Of a stretch of 64,000 nt of DNA, positions 54,758 through 63,434 are shown in pieces (the first letter of the stretch is position 1; every line of letters starts with the position of its first letter). Below the pieces are notes generated by a model that was not told the origin of the DNA, searched no databases, and was given only the letters and a program-made list of their open reading frames with translations. The translations under genes were made by a program, and so were the position numbers. This stretch comes from Paenibacillus sp. IHBB 10380. GTDB lineage: Bacteria > Bacillota > Bacilli > Paenibacillales > Paenibacillaceae. Location of the stretch: assembly GCF_000949425.1 (NCBI RefSeq), contig NZ_CP010976.1, positions 5,084,001 to 5,148,000 of the forward strand. Direction: 5' to 3'.

Positions 54758-55405
54758 ATGAAGACGTCTTACCCATATGACATTCATCTGCCATCGAATC
54801 TCGATCCGGACATGAAATATCCGACAATCTTCACACTTCACGGAAAAGGGTCCAATGAGAAGGATATGTTTGGTTTGGTGGAGTCATTGATGGACCATTG
54901 TATTATTGTAAGCATTAGAGGCAATCTTACAGTAGGTGAGGGATACCAATACTACGAATTGAAAAGCTTGGGAAATCCTATTCGGGAAATGTTTGATCAA
55001 GCCATTCGTGAGTTGGAAGCATTCATTCTTTATGTATCAGAGAAGTATCCGATTGACTCAACTAAACGTTACTTGCTTGGCTTCAGTCAAGGTGCGATTT
55101 TGTCGATGTCACTGGCGCTTACGATGGGGAATCAAATGAAGGGAATCATGGCGTTGAACGGGTATGTCCCGGAATTCGTGAAGACGGAGTATCCCTTGCA
55201 AAGCGTGCAGGAAGTATCTTTGTTTATCTCGCATGGGGAATTCGATTCGGTATTCCCTATTCGTATTGGACATGAAACAGCAGCCTATTTTCGAAGCTTA
55301 ACGCCACACATGACTTTCAAAACATACCCGATCGATCATGGTGTATCTGTGGAGAATCAACGGGATCTTTTAGAGTGGATTAAACTGGATAGTGGGATAG
55401 TGTGA
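54758..55405 (+). CDS. Alpha/beta hydrolase (phospholipase/carboxylesterase family)
   Basis: 215 residues. Oxyanion region TLHGKGSNEKD, nucleophile elbow GFSQGA, Asp in GEFDSVFP and His in IDHGVSV complete a catalytic triad. It is a cytosolic esterase of the YpfH/YtpA-like group with an unknown ester substrate, cotranscribed with doxX. Confidence 0.9.
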   Translation: MKTSYPYDIHLPSNLDPDMKYPTIFTLHGKGSNEKDMFGLVESLMDHCIIVSIRGNLTVGEGYQYYELKSLGNPIREMFDQAIRELEAFILYVSEKYPIDSTKRYLLGFSQGAILSMSLALTMGNQMKGIMALNGYVPEFVKTEYPLQSVQEVSLFISHGEFDSVFPIRIGHETAAYFRSLTPHMTFKTYPIDHGVSVENQRDLLEWIKLDSGIV

Positions 55406-55497
55406 GAATACCTACTCTGTAATATTAAAGAGAGAAGAAGTCCATTATGACCAATAATAATAAATATCTGGATATAATGTTAAATATTTTATGAATT

Positions 55498-55547
55498 GAT
55501 GAGCAACGCAAAGTGGTAACTACGCTTTGTATTACTCATCTTTTTTA
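55498..55547 (+). terminator. Terminator after the doxX operon
   Basis: GATGAGCAACGCAAAG pairs with the complementary segment ending ACTCATC, followed by TTTTTTATG. Confidence 0.7.
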
Positions 55548-55698
55548 TGTTTAACATTGTGTCATAAACGAGTATGCGACAAATAAATCATAGTGAGTAT
55601 AGTTTTGCATTTGGTAATATACTTCCATAAACGCTGATGTGTTGGGGCGAGAACGTAGATTTCCAAAGGATTGTAATTTACATAAAATTTCAGGTTGC

Positions 55699-56289
55699 TT
55701 AAATATGCCTATAACCGGATTTGTGACCGTAAAGCATTTGAGCACGAACACAGTCTATTGGTATATCCACAGGTATCTCTAGGAAATATTCAATCTGCCA
55801 TATCTGAGTTTTTTGAGCCTGACGGCTCGTTGGCTTGTCCCAAGGTGGGTAAACGCGTATTGCTCGTTTACCCCCTTTACCTTTATTGGATACTATATCC
55901 TGATCACACAGAACAGATTTTGGAAATATAAACTGACCAAAGTTATTACCTTTGCGTGTGCTAATAACGAAGAAATCGACTGGATCTGATACGTCATATG
56001 GTTGGATCGGTCCATCCCCAATTCTCTCCCATAAAGTCACAAATTGCCCGACTTTTGTAGGTGTGATTTTTGCGACACGAAATCTAATGGAGAGAGCATT
56101 CAAGTTAAAAACATACGAACCATATTCAGCGTTTTGTGGTTCTAAAAGTGGTCGAGAGTAATCAAACCTGCACGGGTTATAAACAAGATCCTTCGTGGCA
56201 AGTAGGTCACTATGAATGGTGTCAGAGGAAGTCCAACAATTTTGATCGCTAGGACATACTTCTGAAAAGTCTCGATTTTTTTCATCCAT
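55699..56289 (-). CDS. mepB: MepB-family protein
   Basis: 196 residues matching the MepB family: FRVAKITPTKVGQFVTLWER, the DFFVIS strand, FGQFIFPKSVL, and GKRAIRVYPPWDKPTS with QAQKTQIWQ. MepB lies in the mepRAB multidrug locus of Staphylococcus, but its biochemical role is unknown. GGAGG lies 10 bases before the ATG, which follows directly on the stop of a small broken gene. The N-terminal 25 residues are longer than in most relatives. Confidence 0.85.
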   Translation of the reverse strand: MDEKNRDFSEVCPSDQNCWTSSDTIHSDLLATKDLVYNPCRFDYSRPLLEPQNAEYGSYVFNLNALSIRFRVAKITPTKVGQFVTLWERIGDGPIQPYDVSDPVDFFVISTRKGNNFGQFIFPKSVLCDQDIVSNKGKGGKRAIRVYPPWDKPTSRQAQKTQIWQIEYFLEIPVDIPIDCVRAQMLYGHKSGYRHI

Positions 56290-56513
56290 CTATTCAAATC
56301 CTCCATGTGAGTCCATGTTAGTGATTCTTTTCTTGAAGAACCTAATACGGGTATCATTTCTTTCACTTCTACCAATAAGGTATCCCTTGCTGGTGTCAGA
56401 ATTATCGTTTGTATAACGATCATCTAAATCCAATTTAATATTCCCATTACGATAACCCATAAAAAATTGAAATGCAAAAAAGAAAATGATCGGAATAATA
56501 CAATTGCTTCCAT
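56290..56513 (-). pseudogene. Frameshifted small membrane protein upstream of mepB
   Basis: ATG 56513 behind AGAGGGG starts MEAIV but soon stops in that frame. A one-base shift restores IIPIIFFFAFQFFMGYRNGN and then DLDDRYTNDNSDTSKGYLIG up to a TAG that abuts the mepB ATG. The product would be a roughly 73-residue protein with one membrane segment and a charged tail. The frame change is either a mutation or a sequence error. Confidence 0.5.
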
Positions 56514-56676
56514 GAAGATTCCCCTCTAATTATAATGAATTTCCAAAGAAGATAGGATTACCTCTAATTGCTTTTATTACTTTCGTTATCATTTCTTATT
56601 AAGGACAGGAAAGCCAATTCTTCTTGATGATCTATACCGCAATTAGATGAATATTCGTCATTCATATGCCAAACAA

Positions 56677-56758
56677 ACATTATAACGTTATATTTACTAT
56701 GTTAATTTTTCGTGTTATATTATCTCTATCGAATCATAAACATTATAATGATATAACT
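56677..56758 (+). promoter_or_regulatory. Candidate GntR operators and promoter of the dga-type operon
   Basis: ACATTATAACGTTATATTT (56677-56695, containing the perfect palindrome TATAACGTTATA) and ACATTATAATGATATAACT (56740-56758) are similar. The second contains the -10 box TATAAT (56744-56749). Repression by the operon's GntR protein is likely. The other bases in 56514-56816 hold nothing I can name. Confidence 0.55.
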
Positions 56759-56816
56759 ACTGAATATTTGATTGTAGATGGTGTTTTAAATACAGTATGA
56801 AAAAAGGTGAATTAGC

Positions 56817-57917
56817 ATGAAGGATCGATTTGTATTACGTAATGTAAAGCACGTAAATGAAGAGACAATCGATATCGTAATAGAAAACGGCACAATCGTA
56901 GAGATAGTCAAGGCTGGAATGGGTCAAGGAGATCATATATTAGATCATTCCGGTGTGTACGTATCTAGTGGATGGATTGATTTACATGTTCATGCGTTTC
57001 CGGGTTTTGATCCTTATGGTGATGAAATTGACGAAATTGGCATCAAACTTGGGGTAACCACTATCGTTGATGCTGGAAGTTGTGGTGCAGATCGGTTTGG
57101 GGAGTTAGTTGCAAGTAGAGATCATGCCAAAACGAATGTTTTTGCATTTTTGAACATTTCACGTATTGGATTACAACGAACGGATGAATTATCCAATATG
57201 GAGTGGATTGATCATGAGCAGGTAGTAGAGACTTGTAACTGTTATCCAGATGTGATTGTAGGATTAAAGGTACGTATTAGTAAAAGTGTCGTTGGCGATC
57301 AAGGTATCGAACCTTTACGTGCTGCACGAACACTGTCACAACTAACATCGTTACCCATCATGGTACACATCGGCTCTGGACCTCCGAGTATTGAAGAAGT
57401 TATTCCTCTCTTGGAACACAAAGATATCATTACACATTACCTCAATGGGAAAGAGAATAATCTCTTTGATGATGAAGGTAAACCGCTTCAAGTGCTTATG
57501 GATGCCATTGAACGCGGGGTTCATCTTGATGTGGGTCATGGTACGGCAAGTTTTTCTTTTAAGGCTGCTGAAGCTGCCAAACGAAATCGTATTAATCTAG
57601 ATACCATTAGTACAGACATCTACCGCGGAAATCGATTGAATGGTCCTGTATATAGTATGGCTAATGTGCTTTCGAAATTTCTGTATTTGGGATACTCGCT
57701 GGATGAGGTGATTTCAGCGGTCACGAGCCATGCTGCACAATGGCTAAGTAAGCCCGAGCTTGGTCGAATACAGGTTGGAGATATTGCGAACTTAACCTTA
57801 TTTAGAGTTGAAGATGAGCCTATTACACTCATAGATTCCGAAGGAGAGAAGCGTGTAGCTTCAAGTAGTATTAAGACGAAAGGAGTGGTTGTAAATGGCG
57901 AATTCATTGAATGTTAA
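56817..57917 (+). CDS. Amidohydrolase/deacetylase-family metallohydrolase (EF_0837-like)
   Basis: 366 residues, TIM-barrel amidohydrolase with metal ligands WIDLHVHAFPG, DAGSCGADRF, KVRIS (Lys region), PIMVHIGSGPP, ITHYLNG and LDVGHGTASF. Members of this group are almost always next to DgaE/DgaF genes and may deacetylate an N-acetyl-amino sugar acid or open a lactam. First gene of a five-gene operon, overlapping the DgaE gene by 23 bases. AAAGGTG precedes the ATG. Confidence 0.9.
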   Translation: MKDRFVLRNVKHVNEETIDIVIENGTIVEIVKAGMGQGDHILDHSGVYVSSGWIDLHVHAFPGFDPYGDEIDEIGIKLGVTTIVDAGSCGADRFGELVASRDHAKTNVFAFLNISRIGLQRTDELSNMEWIDHEQVVETCNCYPDVIVGLKVRISKSVVGDQGIEPLRAARTLSQLTSLPIMVHIGSGPPSIEEVIPLLEHKDIITHYLNGKENNLFDDEGKPLQVLMDAIERGVHLDVGHGTASFSFKAAEAAKRNRINLDTISTDIYRGNRLNGPVYSMANVLSKFLYLGYSLDEVISAVTSHAAQWLSKPELGRIQVGDIANLTLFRVEDEPITLIDSEGEKRVASSSIKTKGVVVNGEFIEC

Positions 57918-58998
57918 ATATGGACTTAAACGCGTGATTAATGCAAGTGGAAGAATGAGTATTCTGGGAGTATCCGCTCCGACAGATACCGTAATGGAAG
58001 CCATGAAACAAGGTGGACAACAATACGTAGAGATTGCAGATTTAGTTGATAAGGCCGGTGATTACGTAGCACGTATCCTCGGCTCAGAGGCGGCTGTTAT
58101 TGTTAATTCGGCATCTAGTGGTATTGCGCTTTCTGTTGCTGCAATAGTCACGCAAGGGAATCGTCGAAAAAGTGAACGTCTGCATCAAGAAGTCATTCCA
58201 AAGAATGAGGTGATTATGCTTAAAGGCCACAATGTACAATATGGCGCTCCCGTTGAAACGATGATTTACTTAGGTGGCGGAAAGCTTGTTGAAGTCGGCT
58301 ATGCCAATGAAGGGAAAGCAGAACACATCGAAGATGCTATTTCAGACCATACGGCAGCGATCCTATACGTTAAATCGCATCACTGTGTTCAAAAAAACAT
58401 GATTTCCGTAGAAGAAGCGTGGGAAATAGCACAGCGTAATGGCGTACCGCTCATCGTTGATGCTGCTGCAGAAGAGGATATTCAGAAGTACGTGAAATAC
58501 TCAGACCTTGCCATTTACAGTGGTTCTAAAGCCATTGAAGGTCCTACTTCTGGCATCGTGGGAGGGAAGCTTAAATATATTGAATGGGTAAAAGTACAAT
58601 TACATTGTATTGGTCGTAGTATGAAGGTTGGCAAGGAAACCTCCTTTGGGTTACTGCAAGCACTTGACGAATATGGCGTCAAAGAAGATACAAGTGAACA
58701 AGAAAAAGAATCGTTACAGGTGTTGATGTCTTTGAATGAAATTGAAGGTGTTCGTGTGACCATCGTACAAGATGAAGCAGGTCGAGCGATATACCGTGCA
58801 CGAATCCAAATTGATTCAGAGCACACAAATACAACAGCCAAAGATGTCGTGGCTCAACTACAAGATGGTGAAATCGCCATCTATACACGCGATTATGGCG
58901 TGAAACAAGGGTATTTCGATATCGATCCACGTCCACTTTTAAATGATGATATCCAAGTCATTCAATCTACAATACGTATATTAATAGGGGGAAAATAA
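57895..58998 (+). CDS. dgaE: DgaE-family PLP-dependent ammonia-lyase
   Basis: 367 residues of the SelA-related PLP family: INASGRMSILGVSAP at the start, PLIVDAAAEED for the cofactor Asp, and the Schiff-base Lys in YSGSKAIEGPTSG. In Salmonella, DgaE removes ammonia and water from D-glucosaminate-6-phosphate to give 2-keto-3-deoxygluconate-6-phosphate. Here no PTS genes accompany it, so the exact substrate (phosphorylated or not) is uncertain. AAAGGAGTGG precedes the ATG inside the preceding gene. Confidence 0.9.
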   Translation: MANSLNVKYGLKRVINASGRMSILGVSAPTDTVMEAMKQGGQQYVEIADLVDKAGDYVARILGSEAAVIVNSASSGIALSVAAIVTQGNRRKSERLHQEVIPKNEVIMLKGHNVQYGAPVETMIYLGGGKLVEVGYANEGKAEHIEDAISDHTAAILYVKSHHCVQKNMISVEEAWEIAQRNGVPLIVDAAAEEDIQKYVKYSDLAIYSGSKAIEGPTSGIVGGKLKYIEWVKVQLHCIGRSMKVGKETSFGLLQALDEYGVKEDTSEQEKESLQVLMSLNEIEGVRVTIVQDEAGRAIYRARIQIDSEHTNTTAKDVVAQLQDGEIAIYTRDYGVKQGYFDIDPRPLLNDDIQVIQSTIRILIGGK

Positions 58999-58999
58999 G

Positions 59000-59755
59000 A
59001 TGTCCAACATGACAAAAAGATTATATAAAGGCCGCGCAGCATTAAACGTACTAGCCAATAGTGTAGAGAATGCCAAAGAGATATTTGATGCAGCAGAAGG
59101 ATACGTTCTCGCTGGCGTACTTTCCAAAGACTATCCAACGGTAGAAGCAGCCGTTACTGCAATGAAGGAATACGGCAAAGAAATTGATGACGCTGTATCC
59201 ATCGGCCTAGGTGCCGGCGACAATCGTCAAGCCTCTGTAGTAGCAGAGATAGTGAGACATTATCCAGGGACTCATATTAATCAGGTATTTCCTGCCGTCG
59301 GAGCTACACGTGCAAATCTGGGTAGTAAAGATAGCTGGATTAACAGCTTAGTATCTCCAACGGGACAAGTCGGATATGTGAATATTTCAACAGGTCCTAT
59401 CAGCGCTGCACAAGATGAACTTGCTATCGTACCTATTAAATCAGCGATCGCACTTGTACGAGACATGGGGGGAAATGCATTGAAATTCTTCTCTATGAAT
59501 GGATTAGCTTGTGAAGATGAATTACGTGCAGTTGCACAAGCCTGTGGTGAAGAAGGGTTTGCATTAGAACCAACGGGTGGAATTGATAAAGAGAATTTCG
59601 AGCCGATTTTACGTATTGCTCTAGAAGCCAAAGTGCCTCAAGTAATCCCTCATCTGTATTCTTCTATTATTGACAGTGAAACAGGAGACACAATTATCGC
59701 TGATGTACGTGAACTGTTAGAAACGATGAAGAGATTGGTGAAACAATATGGCTAA
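59000..59755 (+). CDS. dgaF: DgaF-family 2-keto-3-deoxy-6-phosphogluconate aldolase
   Basis: 251 residues. LYKGRAALNVLANSVENAKE at the N-terminus, GLGAGDNRQ and FPAVGATRA motifs, and LEPTGGIDKENF near the end match the DgaF (EF_0839) family. It would split 2-keto-3-deoxy-6-phosphogluconate into pyruvate and glyceraldehyde-3-phosphate. It starts 1 base after dgaE and overlaps the kinase by 8 bases. Confidence 0.92.
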   Translation: MSNMTKRLYKGRAALNVLANSVENAKEIFDAAEGYVLAGVLSKDYPTVEAAVTAMKEYGKEIDDAVSIGLGAGDNRQASVVAEIVRHYPGTHINQVFPAVGATRANLGSKDSWINSLVSPTGQVGYVNISTGPISAAQDELAIVPIKSAIALVRDMGGNALKFFSMNGLACEDELRAVAQACGEEGFALEPTGGIDKENFEPILRIALEAKVPQVIPHLYSSIIDSETGDTIIADVRELLETMKRLVKQYG

Positions 59756-60764
59756 ACATATAGCAGCATTTGGAGAAGTGATGATGCGCTTGCAAGTTCC
59801 AGGATATGAACTATTATCCCAAGCAAGTACATTAAACTATTCCTTCTCAGGTACGGGAGTGAATGTAGCTGCGGCTCTTAGTCATTTCGGGCATACAGGA
59901 TACCTCGTGTCTACATTACCGGCTAACCCGGTAGGTGATGCTGCCATATCGTATCTTCAAAAGCTTGGTATTACAGCTAACTATATTAGTCGAGGTGGAA
60001 AGTATGTTGGAATGTACTTTCTAGAAAATGGATTTGGGGCAAGGGCTAGCCGCGTTACCTATTCCAATCGATTAGAAAGTAGTTTTAACACGGCAGTTGA
60101 AGAAACGTATGATTTTGAACAAATTGCAAAGAACATAGATGTTGTACACTTTTGTGGAATTACTCTTGCGATGAATGATGCTGTTCGTCATCAAATGAAA
60201 TCTTTTGCAAAAGCAGTCAAAAATAATGGAGGTACCGTTGTCTTCGATTGCAACTACCGTCCATCGCATTGGGGTGACCAGGGATATGCGATGGCGAAAC
60301 CACATTACGAAGACATGCTGCATCTAGCAGATATCGTCATGATGAACGAAAAAGATGCCTTGTTGACCCTTGGTATGACAACCGAGAAGGAACAACCTGA
60401 GGATCAGTTAATGGATCTTATGGAGAAAGTTGCTAAGCAATACCATATCTCAGTATTAGCGGGTACGCATCGTTCCATCCATAATGATAATACCCATTCA
60501 TTGCGTGGTTATATGTATAAGAACGACACCTTTACCTTCTCACAAACACTCACGTTTTCTGTCTATGATAGAATAGGTGCAGGCGATGCCTATACGAGTG
60601 GTATCGTACATGGTGTTCTGCAAGGATTCTCAGCAGAACAGACAGTCTCGTTTGCCACAACTGCAGGCATGCTTGCGCATACGATTGTTGGAGATACCCC
60701 AATGTCAACAGAGAATGATGTTCTCCGAGCGATGACGGCCTCATTGGGTGATGTAGAAAGGTAG
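59748..60764 (+). CDS. PfkB-family sugar kinase (KDG kinase-like)
   Basis: 338 residues: N-terminal AAFGEVMMRLQVPG, GTGVNVAAALSHFG, VFDCNYRPSHW and the C-terminal PfkB signature YDRIGAGDAYTSGIVHG with catalytic Asp. It phosphorylates 2-keto-3-deoxygluconate, or the amino sugar acid before DgaE acts. Its presence without a PTS suggests that an unphosphorylated substrate enters this pathway. Confidence 0.92.
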   Translation: MAKHIAAFGEVMMRLQVPGYELLSQASTLNYSFSGTGVNVAAALSHFGHTGYLVSTLPANPVGDAAISYLQKLGITANYISRGGKYVGMYFLENGFGARASRVTYSNRLESSFNTAVEETYDFEQIAKNIDVVHFCGITLAMNDAVRHQMKSFAKAVKNNGGTVVFDCNYRPSHWGDQGYAMAKPHYEDMLHLADIVMMNEKDALLTLGMTTEKEQPEDQLMDLMEKVAKQYHISVLAGTHRSIHNDNTHSLRGYMYKNDTFTFSQTLTFSVYDRIGAGDAYTSGIVHGVLQGFSAEQTVSFATTAGMLAHTIVGDTPMSTENDVLRAMTASLGDVER

Positions 60765-60775
60765 TGATTGTGACC

Positions 60776-61489
60776 ATGAGTGTATCTGGGAAAAATGGAC
60801 CGTTATATTTACAAATAAAGAAGATTTTAAAAGACCGAATTCTACATGGTGTATATCCCATTGAGACCAATATACCTTCAGAAACACTTTTGGAAAGTGA
60901 ATTTCAAGTTAGTAAAATTACAGTCCGCAATGCCATTAAAGAACTGGTTCAAGAAGGATATCTTGAGAAGAAGAGCGGCAAAGGGACCAAAGTGATTCGG
61001 AATACTTCGTTCTCCAAGCTTTCTAAGGGGAAGCGATTTACAGAGGTTTTAGTAGAAGAGAAGCACAAAATACTTAAACAATTATTACAAACAGAAATTG
61101 TGACTAATCAAGAGGGGACAGAACCGTATCGATGGTTTGGAGAGCATTGTCTTCGGATCGAACGTCTTTACTATCTTGATGATGTGCCATACATCCATTA
61201 CACGCATTATTTATCAGAGGGTATGAAGGCTACGAATACATCCGATTTGAGCTTACAATCACTTTATGAATGGATTGGAGAACAAGGGATTAACTTAGGG
61301 AAATTTCGAGATGAATTTGCTGTAGGTATTGCCCCTTCGCATGTAGAAGACATTCTAAGTATCAATAAAGGTACACCTTTATTAAAGAGATTACGTTATT
61401 CCTACGATGATACAGGTAATCTGATTGAATACAGTGAAGGGTACTATAACACGGAAATGCAGCATTATATTGTGAATTATGATGTATAA
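60776..61489 (+). CDS. GntR-family regulator (HutC/UTRA type)
   Basis: About 237 residues: a GntR winged helix (NIPSETLLESEFQVSKITVR) and a C-terminal UTRA effector domain (HCLRIERLYYLDDVPYIHYT, IEYSEGYYN). In-frame GTGs occur at 60764 and 60770; ATG 60776 is used here but the start is uncertain. It closes the dga-type operon and likely binds the repeats at 56677-56758. Confidence 0.9.
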   Translation: MSVSGKNGPLYLQIKKILKDRILHGVYPIETNIPSETLLESEFQVSKITVRNAIKELVQEGYLEKKSGKGTKVIRNTSFSKLSKGKRFTEVLVEEKHKILKQLLQTEIVTNQEGTEPYRWFGEHCLRIERLYYLDDVPYIHYTHYLSEGMKATNTSDLSLQSLYEWIGEQGINLGKFRDEFAVGIAPSHVEDILSINKGTPLLKRLRYSYDDTGNLIEYSEGYYNTEMQHYIVNYDV

Positions 61490-61525
61490 ATACCTCAGGA
61501 GGACTTAAAGTCCACTGGATACAAT

Positions 61526-61567
61526 AATAAGACTAAGGCGTGAAAGACGCACTTAGTCTTATTTTGT
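61526..61567. terminator. Terminator of the dga-type operon
   Basis: AATAAGACTAAG / CTTAGTCTTATT stem, T-run on the plus strand; may also serve the convergent RNase J gene. Confidence 0.85.
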
Positions 61568-61581
61568 TTGTATCGTATTCG

Positions 61582-63255
61582 TTAGACTTGAATAATGATG
61601 GGGAGAATGATGGGTCTTCTTTTAGTAAGACTATATAAGTAATTCCCAACCGATTCTTTGATGGTTTGTTTATACATGCCCCATTGGATTATATTGTCTT
61701 CTTGTAATTGATTGATGGTTTTCACTGTAATTCGACTTACTTCATCTATTAACGCCTCTGATTCACGGACGTACACGAACCCACGAGAAATAACATCAGG
61801 TTCAGATAAAATCTTACCCTCCATTTTACTCAGTGTGATCACTATGATAAGAATACCATCTTCAGATAAAAGCTTACGATCACGTAGGACGATCGTACCT
61901 ACATCCCCGATTCCTAGCCCGTCAACAAGAGTATTCCCATTCGTTATTTTTCGAGTCTGACGCGCTTGTTGGTCTTTAATATCGACTACATCGCCATTGT
62001 TTACAATGAAGATGTTATCCTTCGCTACGCCCATAGCCTCAGCTAACAACCGATGCTGATGAAGCATTCGAAATTCACCATGTATCGGAATAAAGTATTG
62101 TGGCTTCATAAATGCGAGCATTAATTTCATCTCTTCTTGACTAGCATGACCGGATACATGCATGCCCGTTACCGATCCTGATCCATAAATAACGTTGGCT
62201 TTTAGTTGAAACAGATTATCTACGATGCGGGATACATTTCGTTCATTACCAGGGATAGATGTAGCTGCTAGAATCACCGTATCACCAGCCAGAATTTCTA
62301 CTTGTCTGTGATTGGAACTGGCTAAACGAGATAAGGCCGCCATCGGCTCTCCCTGACTCCCAGTACAAAGTATAACCACCTCGTGGGGAGCAAAATTGTT
62401 GACTTCGCTTACCTCAATTAACATGGATTCAGGAATGTTCAAATAACCTAGGTCATGAGCAATGCCGACCACATTAACCATACTTCTCCCTAATAAGGCG
62501 ACCTTCCGATTGGTTTTTTCGGCAGCATCGATGACCTGCTGTAGACGGTGGACATTGGAAGCGAAGGTAGAAATGAAAATTTTCTGCTGAGCTTTGATAA
62601 ACGCATCTTCAATGTGTGCACCTACGAGACGTTCAGAGGGGGTAAAACCGGGACGTTCTGCATTGGTGCTCTCGGACAAAAGAGCCAAGACTCCCTTCTT
62701 ACCGATGTCAGCCATTCTAAATAGATCCGGATGTTGTTCATTCACAGGTGTTAAATCGAATTTGAAGTCTCCTGTATGTACAATAGTACCTTCTGGGGTA
62801 TCAAAAACGATACCTACACAATCAGGGATACTATGGTTAGTTCGGAAGAAACTTAAGCGTATTGCGCCTAACGTGACATTAGATTCAGCATCGATTGTAA
62901 TCATATCTGTACTACCTAGAAGACCATGTTCTTTGAGTTTGATTTCAATTAAACCCAACGTTAATCGTGTACCATAGATAGGTATATTCAATTGTTTCAG
63001 AATATAAGGAATTCCCCCAATGTGATCTTCATGTCCATGAGTAACAATTAAGGCTCTGACTTTGTCCTGATTCTCCAGTAAATAAGAAATATCAGGGATA
63101 ATTAAATCAATTCCTAGCATGCTTTCGTCGGGAAATTTGGAGCCACAGTCAATGACAATGATATCATCACCGTATTGAAGCACATACATGTTTTTACCAA
63201 TTTCATTCACGCCACCTAAGGCGACAATCGATAGCGTATTTCCTTTTGTAATCAA
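61582..63255 (-). CDS. Ribonuclease J
   Basis: 557 residues of the metallo-beta-lactamase/beta-CASP family. THGHEDHIGGIP and IVHTGDFKFD bind the catalytic zinc; LCTGSQGEP, GSGSVTGMHVSGHAS and IPIHGEFRM are beta-CASP motifs. It combines 5'-3' exonuclease and endonuclease activity in mRNA decay and rRNA maturation. The frame extends to 63327, but GGAGG is 8 bases before TTG 63255, which gives the usual short N-terminus before LSIVALGGVNEIGKNMY. It looks like a paralogue distinct from canonical RnjA and RnjB. Confidence 0.93.
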   Translation of the reverse strand: MITKGNTLSIVALGGVNEIGKNMYVLQYGDDIIVIDCGSKFPDESMLGIDLIIPDISYLLENQDKVRALIVTHGHEDHIGGIPYILKQLNIPIYGTRLTLGLIEIKLKEHGLLGSTDMITIDAESNVTLGAIRLSFFRTNHSIPDCVGIVFDTPEGTIVHTGDFKFDLTPVNEQHPDLFRMADIGKKGVLALLSESTNAERPGFTPSERLVGAHIEDAFIKAQQKIFISTFASNVHRLQQVIDAAEKTNRKVALLGRSMVNVVGIAHDLGYLNIPESMLIEVSEVNNFAPHEVVILCTGSQGEPMAALSRLASSNHRQVEILAGDTVILAATSIPGNERNVSRIVDNLFQLKANVIYGSGSVTGMHVSGHASQEEMKLMLAFMKPQYFIPIHGEFRMLHQHRLLAEAMGVAKDNIFIVNNGDVVDIKDQQARQTRKITNGNTLVDGLGIGDVGTIVLRDRKLLSEDGILIIVITLSKMEGKILSEPDVISRGFVYVRESEALIDEVSRITVKTINQLQEDNIIQWGMYKQTIKESVGNYLYSLTKRRPIILPIIIQV

Positions 63256-63379
63256 GCTGGACACCTCCATTTGAAAATATGGAAGTAGTATCCCCTGATT
63301 AAGTATCTTTATGAGAAACATACACATCGGTAAAATTATACCCCTTAACTAAGAGCAGATGCCCTCAAAGGTGTTATGT

Positions 63380-63413
63380 ATAAAGGACCTTCAGGTAAAC
63401 CTGACGGTCCTTC
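63380..63413 (-). terminator. Terminator of the repeat-protein gene
   Basis: AAGGACCGTCAGGT / ACCTGAAGGTCCTT stem (one mismatch) on the minus strand. Confidence 0.7.
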
Positions 63414-63434
63414 TCTATTTTTTACATGGGAATC

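Noticed and set aside
55551..55751. Minus-strand 66-codon frame overlapping the mepB end
   Set aside because: It overlaps mepB in another frame, lacks a ribosome binding site and resembles no known protein.
56142..56423. Minus-strand 93-codon frame across the mepB start
   Set aside because: It overlaps both mepB and the small membrane gene in a third frame; the other two frames show clear coding character.
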